Source: Halieaceae bacterium
GTDB taxonomy: Bacteria; Pseudomonadota; Gammaproteobacteria; Pseudomonadales; Halieaceae
DNA length: 64,000 bases
Direction of reading: 5' to 3'
Assembly: GCA_902547755.1 (NCBI GenBank)
Contig: CACCPA010000004.1
Span: forward strand, 109,390 to 173,389
The notes under the pieces were generated by a model. The model was not told the origin of the DNA and ran no database searches. It saw only the letters and a program-made list of their open reading frames with translations. Shown here in pieces: positions 44,522-52,333 of the stretch; within the stretch, counting starts at the first letter, position 1, and the number at the start of each line of letters is the position of its first letter. The translations under genes and the position numbers were made by a program.

Positions 44522-46261
44522 TTACGCGGTTAGGTTGTCCGCAATGGCATCGAGGAAACCATGCATATCGACAATGCGCTCCGTCTCGGTCGATGTGGTT
44601 TTGCCTTTTAGGTCGCCAGTAATGGTCCCCTGCGCGACCGTTTCGATCAGCGCTGTTTTGAGGCGTGCTGCATAGTCATTGAGCGCGGCGTTATCCTCTC
44701 TGGTTGCGAGTTCCTCTAGGGCGCTTGCAACAGCAAAAATCAGGGCTGACGAATTGAAGTTGGCCTCTTTACCTTCGGTCTCGAGATAGCGCAGATACAA
44801 ATCGTGAGCTGTGCCGTGAGGTGCCTCGAACAGTTTGGTTCCATCTTTACTGGTGATCACCGAGCTCGCTGTTGCCAGACTCCCGCCCAAGGCCGCGGAT
44901 ATATCGGAGAAGATATCTCCATCTAGGTTTTGGGCCGGATACAGGCCCCACCGAGGCGGATCGCAAATCATTTTGCTCAGCTGTCGAGAGGGTCGCATGA
45001 TCATGAACGACGGCGGTGGTGTATCAAGCGCTGCCAGCTCTTTCCTGATCTCGAGAATGATCGAACTGTAGACTTCGTCGTAGTTAACAAACTCGCGCTT
45101 TAAGCCGAAGTAGACTTCTTTCTTGTTGAGCGCCGCGTCTTGGAAGACTTGGCTCACCCAGTCCTTGATAGCCTCTCGGTCGTTTGACATAAAGAGGATG
45201 GGATCGCCTTCCTCGACATGCCGCGCATGCTTCTCCTCACCGTCGACGATGACCTTGATGACACCTTGCTCGGGTGCGGGTGTGTTGTAACTACCGTATT
45301 GGTCGCCACCACCGGCGCTCATGCGGGAAATAGAGACGTGGGCTTTGCGCTCGGGCAAACCGTAACGCTTGAGCTGCTGGACGAGCTTGAAGAGCTTCAT
45401 TCCACTGACGTTGTCGGGCACACCCCAAAGTGCGCGCTCAGGTGGGTTGGAGACGATGCGAGCTGCCTGGGCATCGATCAATTCGTAGTGGTAGCTCAGT
45501 CCAGCTGCTGCGACCTTGTCTTTGTAATCCTGCTCGTAAATTTCTTCGATGGCCGCGCGCATAACGCCGTCATATCCCGACACAACCGTATCTTTTAGTC
45601 CGAGGTAGATATCGCGGTTTTCTACGATGGCGCGTTGGAAAAAGCGGTGTGCCCACGCCTTCACCTCATCGAGATCGTTTGTCGCCAGCATCCAGGGATC
45701 GCCCTTATTAAGGGACCGACGATGTAACTCAACTGGGTCGCCACTCGAGCCGACAAACATGACTTTGGCGACGCCCGTGGCATTTGAGAGCTCGCTGTAA
45801 CTGAAGTCCAGGCCCCCGGTCTCCATGGTGTCGACTTCGATATCGCGATCAATCCAGTCGGGGCGAACACTTTTGAGGTTGCGAAATTCGATATCCTCGC
45901 GGGTGATGTTGCCGCTAATGCCTTTTCGGATGGCACCGTTGGGTGACTTGGTCGCCAGAGGGTCGAGTGAACTCTCGGTAATTTCGGGGTATTTCGCGAG
46001 CAAGTCATCGAGCTGAGCTCGGTTAACGGTCATACCCGCATTCTTGATCCCGACGCCATGCTTCTTTAGTGCGGCGATGGCTTCATGGATGACCTGTCCG
46101 TTACTGGTGAATCGCTTGGGTGCCGACAGGTCGATTTCGACAAGCTCAATATCGATTGGTAAGGAGACAAAACGCGCCAGAATCTCGGTAAAGGCGACCT
46201 GCGCCATTTCATCACCGTGAAGCACGACTAATGGCTTTTGTACCTTTATCTTTTCACTCAA
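44522..46261 (-). CDS. isocitrate dehydrogenase family protein with duplicated clasp/small region, probably NAD-linked
   Basis: A 579-residue member of the isocitrate/isopropylmalate dehydrogenase family, closest in motif to eukaryote-type IDH (about 410 residues). KPLVVLHGDEMAQ opens the fold and KSPNGAIRKGISGNITRED (105-123) is the isocitrate-binding block. The small-domain and clasp region occurs twice. Unit 1 (about 155-285) has GDPWMLATND, YLGLKDTVVSGYDG and ELIDAQAARI. Unit 2 (about 305-448) has SISRMSAGGGDQYGS, GDPILFMSND, YFGLKREFVNYDE and NLDGDIFSD. Lys223 and Asp263 (contributed by the partner subunit in dimers) are in unit 1, while Arg313, Tyr322, Asp448 and Asp452 are in unit 2. 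In the cofactor loop PHGTAHDL, Asp487-Leu488 replace the Arg-His of NADP enzymes, suggesting NAD+. AGGGGGA precedes the ATG. Confidence 0.85.
   Translation of the reverse strand: MSEKIKVQKPLVVLHGDEMAQVAFTEILARFVSLPIDIELVEIDLSAPKRFTSNGQVIHEAIAALKKHGVGIKNAGMTVNRAQLDDLLAKYPEITESSLDPLATKSPNGAIRKGISGNITREDIEFRNLKSVRPDWIDRDIEVDTMETGGLDFSYSELSNATGVAKVMFVGSSGDPVELHRRSLNKGDPWMLATNDLDEVKAWAHRFFQRAIVENRDIYLGLKDTVVSGYDGVMRAAIEEIYEQDYKDKVAAAGLSYHYELIDAQAARIVSNPPERALWGVPDNVSGMKLFKLVQQLKRYGLPERKAHVSISRMSAGGGDQYGSYNTPAPEQGVIKVIVDGEEKHARHVEEGDPILFMSNDREAIKDWVSQVFQDAALNKKEVYFGLKREFVNYDEVYSSIILEIRKELAALDTPPPSFMIMRPSRQLSKMICDPPRWGLYPAQNLDGDIFSDISAALGGSLATASSVITSKDGTKLFEAPHGTAHDLYLRYLETEGKEANFNSSALIFAVASALEELATREDNAALNDYAARLKTALIETVAQGTITGDLKGKTTSTETERIVDMHGFLDAIADNLTA
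44918..45799 (-). repeat. internal protein-level duplication inside the isocitrate dehydrogenase gene
   Basis: Residues about 155-285 (bases 45407-45799) and 305-448 (bases 44918-45349) align with each other over GDP..L.(S/T)ND, a helix ending in (F)FQ(R/D)A, Y(L/F)GLK, a YD block and a tail before a G(V/L)xPxN turn. The match is in protein sequence, not recent DNA identity, so the duplication is old. Seen directly by reading the two segments side by side. Confidence 0.75.
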
Positions 46262-46434
46262 TGCACGATCCCCCTAAGACCCATGACTACGGCATCTGAC
46301 GGCCGAGAATCTATGGCGCGCAGAGTACCGAATCACCCAATGAAACCCTAGGTTACTTTTCCACAACTGCTGGTTTTAAGCGGTGAAGTGCGCGTTTTTA
46401 CCGACGAGGTGTCATTGTATTGGTAAAGCCCCGC

Positions 46435-49035
46435 TCAGCGAGGCTCTTCCAATAGGTCGCCAAAGAAGATGCCGTTGACGAGTAGGCGCTGTGACCCCCA
46501 CCAAAAGGCACGAAACGTTGGGCTATCCAGGCTTAGTACAACGGCACCCGCCCCCAATTCATTGACGACTAAGCCAGCCGAATTCGCCACCAGCGCTCGG
46601 TTCTCTGCCGACATATAGCCGGAGAGCAGTGGGCTATCCGTGTAAACGACGGGTGACGAGTAGGCGTTGTCAGCGGGATTCATGAAGCGATTCGTGGTTC
46701 TGAAGACAGCGATCTCCTCCAAGTCATAGCCATAGCCCAGTGGATGCGACACATCGAGATTCCCAGCCAATATCGCACCGCGTACCAGTGTGAATGCGTA
46801 CTCGTCCGACGCCGACGCAAAAGACCGTCTCTCGGGCAGCTTGCTCGCCTGCTCTTGAGCGCTAGCGCCTTTCTTGGCGGCAGCTTTGAGCTCGTCGGCT
46901 TGAGTTTGCTGAGCTGTTTTTCGCCAGGTGACATCGGCAAGATCATTCTCAGCAGCCCAGGCTACGGTCGAGGCACCTTGAGCCCATAAAATGCCACCTT
47001 GTCTAACGAAGCTTTCCATTTGTTTCACGGCGCCTGATGAGCGAAGGGGGCTCGTCATAATCACGTGGCTGTAATTCGACAGATCCACTCGCCCTAATCG
47101 GTGACTATCCACCATGGTGACTGGCATATCGACGCGTGTGTCGAGTAGGTGCCACACCTCACCGTTGCTGTACGCCGAGGTATTGGGGCCCGTAATAAGT
47201 AACACCTTTGGTAGCGACAGCACGGAGAAGCCTCGACTACCGAGATCAATGCCCTCAGGGGTGTAGCTACTGGCTGCAGCGAATATGCGCGCGCCTGTCG
47301 CTTTTGCTTCTCGTAGCAGCGCTACGGCGTTGCTGGGGAGGTCACCTTTAATGGGTGGCGCAACGAACAGCGTTCCATAGCCGAAACGCCGGCTCCCAGC
47401 TTCGGTAGTGAGTGCTGTGAACGGCGCCTTAGCCACGCGCACATTGGCGCCAGTCTCAAGCAAGTCATGGAGCAAAGCGGGGGCTTTTGAGTCGCGCCAG
47501 TCAATCAGATAACCGATCGGCGACGCGGCAAGTTCAGTCGTATCGGAGCCTGAACTGACGCTGGTATCCAGCGGCGCCGTTTTCACATTGCGAACCGCGT
47601 CACGTGTGTGAGTGAGATTGAAGGCCCATGGTAGTGTCCAGGTCGATACGTCGTAAAAGACGTTCTCTTCAAATTCCAGTTGCTCGCGCCATAGGGTTTC
47701 AAGGTAGGTTGCTTGAGGTTGGTCGAGTGGAATCGCAATTGCCTCACCGGCTCGGAATGTCTTGCCGTTCACCGTCATGTCCGCCGCCAACCTTTCAACC
47801 TCGATCTGATGCCCCCGCAGGATGCGGACAAATTCATTGAGTCGCGTTGGATCGCCGGCGGCGCTTGCGAGGTAGTGTCCTCGGCGCTTTGGCTGATTTT
47901 CGTAGAAGCTTCGCTGGTAGCTAAGGAGTTCATCCTTCAGTGCTGCGGTCGCTTTAATCGAGGACAGGGATGCCCGGAACTGATTGGAGATACTGAACGG
48001 GAATGTGAGCTCGCCGTTGACCGTGTCTTGCACAGCGCCTCGTGACGAGGGCTGCTCAAAGAGAATACCCACTGTACCAAAGAGATCGGGGTAGGTTGAT
48101 CCTTTACCCATGAAAAAGTCGTCATACCCCTCTTCGGTAAAGTAGCGAATACCCTCACCGTCAAATACCTCCGCATGGAACTCACCAATTTTGGCGGTCA
48201 GCGTCTGATTAATTTCGGGTGTCAGTGGGTTGGTTCGCTCGGGTTTGCCGGGCATAAAAAAGAAATTGCTGTTGCTGCCTTGCTCGTGAAAGTCGAGCTG
48301 CACGTTGGGTTTCCATTCATGGAATAGAGCCAATCGCCCGCGGCTCTCTGGGTGCTGATGAGGCAGCCAGTCGCGGTTAAGATCGAACCAGTAGTAGTTG
48401 GTCCGCCCATTAGGTACCGCCTCGGTGTGCTCGCGGTCGTTTGCGTCGTGACTTGGGTTGATACCACGGTGCCCATTCGTCCAGTAGGCAAATCGATCCA
48501 ACCCGTCAGGATTCAGCATGGGGTTAAAGATAATCACCACGTCTTTAAGCTGGTCTAGCAGTGCCTCATCTTGCGCAGCATTGAGGTAATAGGCAACGAG
48601 CGGTGTCGAGTTGGCCCCGCTGGGCTCATTTCCATGGATGCTGTACATCATGTGTAGCACCGCGGGCTGGTCTGCGAGTACGACATCGGCGGCAGGATCG
48701 ATAATGGCGGCGCGTGCCGATCTAATGTCATCGAGTCTTGCGATATTTTCAGGTGTTGATATCGCGTAGCTGACCAGCGGTCGACCGCCGTATGTTCGGG
48801 CGTGCTCCCCAAGTGCGGTCATTCGCGGTGATGCCTCGGCAAGCGCATCGAGGTAAGCCACAATTTCATAGTGATACCAGTGACGCTCTCCCACATCGAT
48901 GCCCGTGACCTCTTTGGGTGTTGGAAGTGAATCATCCAAGACCGGTAGGTCAGCAAGGACATCATTGAGTGACAAGCTCACGGCTTGGGCATGAAGGGTC
49001 AGCAGAAGGGTCAGAGCAAAGAGTGTGTGTTTCAT
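46435..49035 (-). CDS. exported M14-family zinc carboxypeptidase-like protein
   Basis: An 866-residue exported protein. The frame is open to 49185, but the ATG at 49035 begins a signal peptide (MKHTLFALTLLLTLHAQA) and has AAGG upstream. The M14 domain (about 50-380) holds the zinc ligands His134 and Glu137 in HGNEPSG and His250 in DFHEQGS, with NPMLNPDGLDRF and WFDLNRDWLP. The C-terminal half has a glutaminase-amidotransferase-like region (VDLSNYSHVIMTSPL, MESFVRQGGILWAQG) and a final segment. It is paralogous to the 954-residue protein at 28991-31855, sharing layout and motif spacing. Periplasmic peptide trimming is the likely job. It is divergent from the GPH symporter. Confidence 0.87.
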   Translation of the reverse strand: MKHTLFALTLLLTLHAQAVSLSLNDVLADLPVLDDSLPTPKEVTGIDVGERHWYHYEIVAYLDALAEASPRMTALGEHARTYGGRPLVSYAISTPENIARLDDIRSARAAIIDPAADVVLADQPAVLHMMYSIHGNEPSGANSTPLVAYYLNAAQDEALLDQLKDVVIIFNPMLNPDGLDRFAYWTNGHRGINPSHDANDREHTEAVPNGRTNYYWFDLNRDWLPHQHPESRGRLALFHEWKPNVQLDFHEQGSNSNFFFMPGKPERTNPLTPEINQTLTAKIGEFHAEVFDGEGIRYFTEEGYDDFFMGKGSTYPDLFGTVGILFEQPSSRGAVQDTVNGELTFPFSISNQFRASLSSIKATAALKDELLSYQRSFYENQPKRRGHYLASAAGDPTRLNEFVRILRGHQIEVERLAADMTVNGKTFRAGEAIAIPLDQPQATYLETLWREQLEFEENVFYDVSTWTLPWAFNLTHTRDAVRNVKTAPLDTSVSSGSDTTELAASPIGYLIDWRDSKAPALLHDLLETGANVRVAKAPFTALTTEAGSRRFGYGTLFVAPPIKGDLPSNAVALLREAKATGARIFAAASSYTPEGIDLGSRGFSVLSLPKVLLITGPNTSAYSNGEVWHLLDTRVDMPVTMVDSHRLGRVDLSNYSHVIMTSPLRSSGAVKQMESFVRQGGILWAQGASTVAWAAENDLADVTWRKTAQQTQADELKAAAKKGASAQEQASKLPERRSFASASDEYAFTLVRGAILAGNLDVSHPLGYGYDLEEIAVFRTTNRFMNPADNAYSSPVVYTDSPLLSGYMSAENRALVANSAGLVVNELGAGAVVLSLDSPTFRAFWWGSQRLLVNGIFFGDLLEEPR

Positions 49036-49173
49036 GGTCAATACCTTGGTTTCTATCTCACAGATCATAGCTGGACTCCGGTAGTAAGCGGCAACACAAA
49101 CCTTCTTTAAAAGTGTTTGAAAGGGTAATCTCGAGTCGAAAGCGCCAAAAATAACAAACGCTGAGGAGTCGCA

Positions 49174-50595
49174 ATGAGCGATCATGGTGGGGTCAGTCTT
49201 CGACGAAAGGTCGCCTATGGCTTCGGCTCTGTTGCGTTTGGGGTGAAAAGCAACGGCTTCGATTACTTCTTTCTCATCTTCTACAGCCAGGTCATGGGGG
49301 TCAGTGCTTATCTCGTAAGCCTTGCCCTGATGATCGCGCTCATTGTCGATGCACTCAGCGACCCGCTCATTGGCTATTTATCGGACAACACGCGCTCGCG
49401 TTGGGGAAGGCGCCATCCGTTTATGTATGCCGCCGCATTTCCGGCTGCCATCGCCTATTACTTTGTCTGGAATCCACCCTCCGGGTTGGAGGGAGATGCG
49501 CTCTTTCCCTACATCGTTACGATCGCTGTGTTGGTAAGAACTCTGGTCACCGTCTACGAGATTCCAAGCTCCTCGCTCGTCGCAGAAATGTCCGACGACT
49601 ATGATGAGCGCACCAGTATGTTGAGCTATCGCTACTTTTTCGGTTGGACCGGTGGAGTGCTGATGGGTGCCTTTGCGACCATTTTTATTTTAGTACCCAC
49701 GGCAACCATCGGTAACGGGATGTTCAATGTGGAGGGGCACGGTCAGGTAGGTGCGATAGCGGCGATGGTTATTTTTATGGCCATGATGCTGTCGAGCATG
49801 GGGACACATAAGATGATCCCCGAACTGAAGGCGCCCCCGCCACCAAGACAGATGACTATTGGCTTGATTTATCGGGAGGTGTTCGAGACCTTGGCCAGTC
49901 GTTCGTTTCTGGCCCTGTTTCTGGCGGCGTTGTTTGGCGCGGTGGCAGCCGGTGTTTCCACAACCCTCAACTTCTATTTCTCGACCTTTTTCTGGGAGTT
50001 CACCACCGAACAGATTGGCCTCATTTCCCTAAGTGTTGTCATATCAGCGGTGCTTGCGTTTTTTATCGCGCCGGTAGTTTCTAGAAAGTTCGGTAAAAAA
50101 CGAGGCGCGATTACCGTCGGCTTAATGGCCTTTACCGTGGCACCTGCCCCCATCCTTCTGCGGTTGCTTGGCTTGATGCCAGACAACTCAGAACCCTCGT
50201 TATTCCCGTTGGTACTGAGCATTACGGTCATTGATGTGGCGCTCATCATTATCTATCAGATCTTATCTTCATCCATGATTGCCGATCTGGTTGAGGAGGC
50301 GGAAATCAAAACGAAGCGGCGCAATGAGGGCGTTTTCTTTGCCTCGGTTACCTTTATTCGAAAAGTCACGCAAGGCATTGGTGCAGCGGTGGCTGGCGTA
50401 CTACTGACGGTCAGTCAGTTTCCCGCGGGCGCGACGCCTGATCAGGTGCCAGAATCGGTACTGAGTAGCTTTGGCTGGCTGTATGTGCCTGTCATCTTCA
50501 GTTTATGGATGATGATGATTGCGAGCTTGTCCTTGTACTCGGTGGACCGGAAAAAGCACGAGCAGAATCTGGCTACGCTCAGGGCTGAAGACTGA
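49174..50595 (+). CDS. GPH-family sugar:cation symporter (MFS_2)
   Basis: A 473-residue inner-membrane transporter with 12 helices. The N-terminal SLRRKVAYGFGSVAFGVK, DALSDPLIGYLSDNTRSRWGRRHPFM and the later SSMIADLVEEAEIKTKRRNEG are the classic melibiose-permease (GPH) blocks. Such symporters import glycosides or sugars with Na+ or H+. GAGGAG lies close to the ATG. No glycosidase gene is adjacent, so the substrate is open. It is convergent with the thioesterase at 50614. Confidence 0.9.
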   Translation: MSDHGGVSLRRKVAYGFGSVAFGVKSNGFDYFFLIFYSQVMGVSAYLVSLALMIALIVDALSDPLIGYLSDNTRSRWGRRHPFMYAAAFPAAIAYYFVWNPPSGLEGDALFPYIVTIAVLVRTLVTVYEIPSSSLVAEMSDDYDERTSMLSYRYFFGWTGGVLMGAFATIFILVPTATIGNGMFNVEGHGQVGAIAAMVIFMAMMLSSMGTHKMIPELKAPPPPRQMTIGLIYREVFETLASRSFLALFLAALFGAVAAGVSTTLNFYFSTFFWEFTTEQIGLISLSVVISAVLAFFIAPVVSRKFGKKRGAITVGLMAFTVAPAPILLRLLGLMPDNSEPSLFPLVLSITVIDVALIIIYQILSSSMIADLVEEAEIKTKRRNEGVFFASVTFIRKVTQGIGAAVAGVLLTVSQFPAGATPDQVPESVLSSFGWLYVPVIFSLWMMMIASLSLYSVDRKKHEQNLATLRAED

Positions 50596-50613
50596 CCCGC
50601 ATCCAGCCAATAG

Positions 50614-51384
50614 CTAACGGCGATCATCGGATCTTGGAAGCAACCCCGTTTGACTGGAAACCGAGAGTAACTGACCGTCCTGAGTAAACTGGTGGGTCAC
50701 GCCCATCGCCGCACCGTCTCGAAAGCCTGACATCTGAGTCACGCAAAGCATCCATTCTGTTGGGCGTGTCGAGAAAACCCTGAAGGTGTTATCGAGACTG
50801 GTACCGCGAAAGCTTTCCGGATGCAGGCCAAGCATAAAGTCAGACGTGATGGCTAATAATCCAGCCGATACAGGCAGTGTGTCTTTTGAGCGAATCCACA
50901 TCGCCCCCAACCCTTCATCAGGCGCTGCTATGGCTATTTTCCGCTCAAACTGCGCGATCAGATCCTGATCATTGTTGTGATCAAGATCGGTTTTGACCGG
51001 GCAGTCCTCTGGCGGTTCAACCTGGGGCATGTTCACGAACTGGCGCTCAGACCCCTGACGACCTCCGAGTGCCGCAGTTAGGGTTTGAAGCACCGTATCG
51101 TTAGCAGTGAGCGTTACCAGCACCTGGCTAATGCTCCTCCCACCACCCAGTAATTCAACCTCAATATCGATCGACTGATTCAGCAGTCCAGCGTTAACAA
51201 ACTGAATCGTTGACCAAAGTAGCGGCTTACCAGAGACGATCTCGGCGGCCTCAATCGCAGCCGCTTGGGCAACACCTCCCATAATGAACTCATAGCCTGC
51301 GGGTCCCACACAAGCTTGTTCTGATGCAACAAGCTCAAATTTACGTTCGTCTTTCACCGACGGCTGGGGAGACCAAAATGCCAT
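50614..51384 (-). CDS. acyl-CoA thioesterase-like protein (double hot-dog)
   Basis: A 256-residue protein with two hot-dog-fold halves, of the TesB-like/4HBT_3 group. The N-terminal half has FIMGGVAQAAAIEAAEIVSGKPLLWSTIQF and the C-terminal half DGAAMGVTHQFTQDGQLLSVSSQTGLL. These enzymes hydrolyse acyl-CoA esters. The ATG overlaps the stop of the upstream EamA transporter by one base (TGATG), so the two are translationally coupled. A link between acyl-CoA release and export is possible but is inference. Confidence 0.8.
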   Translation of the reverse strand: MAFWSPQPSVKDERKFELVASEQACVGPAGYEFIMGGVAQAAAIEAAEIVSGKPLLWSTIQFVNAGLLNQSIDIEVELLGGGRSISQVLVTLTANDTVLQTLTAALGGRQGSERQFVNMPQVEPPEDCPVKTDLDHNNDQDLIAQFERKIAIAAPDEGLGAMWIRSKDTLPVSAGLLAITSDFMLGLHPESFRGTSLDNTFRVFSTRPTEWMLCVTQMSGFRDGAAMGVTHQFTQDGQLLSVSSQTGLLPRSDDRR

Positions 51385-52268
51385 CAGCTCACCTGGTTAC
51401 TCGATCGCATGACATAAAAACAAGCGGCGACAATTATTGCCGCGCCTAACCACATTGAGGCGCCCGGCAGTTCACCAAACAAGAAAAAACCGATGAGGGC
51501 CGCCCATATCAGCTGGGTGTAAGTCATAGGCGCAAGTTTGGCTGCGGGAGCACGTGCGTAGGCAATGGTCGTGAGAGACCAGAAACTCACACCAAAAAAG
51601 GCAGACAGCACATAGTCACCGAAGAGTTCAACCGTGGGTTGGGTATCCATCAAAAAGAACACGGGCAGCACATAAAGCGCAGGCAAGGTATTAGCAAAGA
51701 AGGCTACAACGATAGGGTCCTCGCTCTGCGATCGAAACCGCAGTAGGACAACAGACAGGGCGTGGCAGAGCGAGGCCAGTATGGGTGCAAGGTAGCCCAG
51801 CACGGGGCCATCAATTTGCCCCGAGAGCAGCTGGGTTTCGGTGTTGACGATAAACAGGGCACCGGCGAGGCCCACCGAGGTACCGCCAATGACATCACGT
51901 TTGAGTGGCTCGCGCATGAGTAGCCATGCGAGCGGGCCAATCATCAGTGTACCGGTGAGTCCTAATGCCGCGGCCGTGGCCAGTGGTATTTGGGTGACCG
52001 ACCAAAAAAATAAGCTTGCAGCCGAGATTTGAAAAAAGCCTCTGAACACGTGAAACGGAACAGCGGACCAGCCGGGTAAGGGAGGTCGGAAGATAAACCA
52101 GAGCAGGATGACCAGTGTAGCGCCCAGGGCATACCGCCAGGCCGTAATGACCAAGACACTCTCGTACACGGATAGCCCCTTGATCATGGCGTTCATGCAC
52201 GAAGCAAAAAAGATGGCTGCGGCCCCAATAAAGTAGGGCGAGCGGACGATAGTTAAAAGTTGAGACAT
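51384..52268 (-). CDS. DMT-superfamily transporter (EamA)
   Basis: A 294-residue inner-membrane protein with ten helices arranged as two EamA repeats. Landmarks are ASCMNAMIKGLS at the first helix, WRYALGATLV, AALGLTGTLMIGPLAWLLMREPL and, in the second repeat, YTQLIWAALIGFFLFGELPG. It is a drug/metabolite exporter or importer of unknown substrate. It is coupled to the thioesterase by a TGATG overlap and lies 65 bases downstream of the dehydratase homologue's stop at 52334, all on the same strand, so the three may form one operon. Confidence 0.88.
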   Translation of the reverse strand: MSQLLTIVRSPYFIGAAAIFFASCMNAMIKGLSVYESVLVITAWRYALGATLVILLWFIFRPPLPGWSAVPFHVFRGFFQISAASLFFWSVTQIPLATAAALGLTGTLMIGPLAWLLMREPLKRDVIGGTSVGLAGALFIVNTETQLLSGQIDGPVLGYLAPILASLCHALSVVLLRFRSQSEDPIVVAFFANTLPALYVLPVFFLMDTQPTVELFGDYVLSAFFGVSFWSLTTIAYARAPAAKLAPMTYTQLIWAALIGFFLFGELPGASMWLGAAIIVAACFYVMRSSNQVS

Positions 52269-52333
52269 AACTTAATAGCAACGAGGCAACCCGGGCTTCA
52301 GGTCTGCCCCCGTTTCAGAGCCTTGTGTGAATG

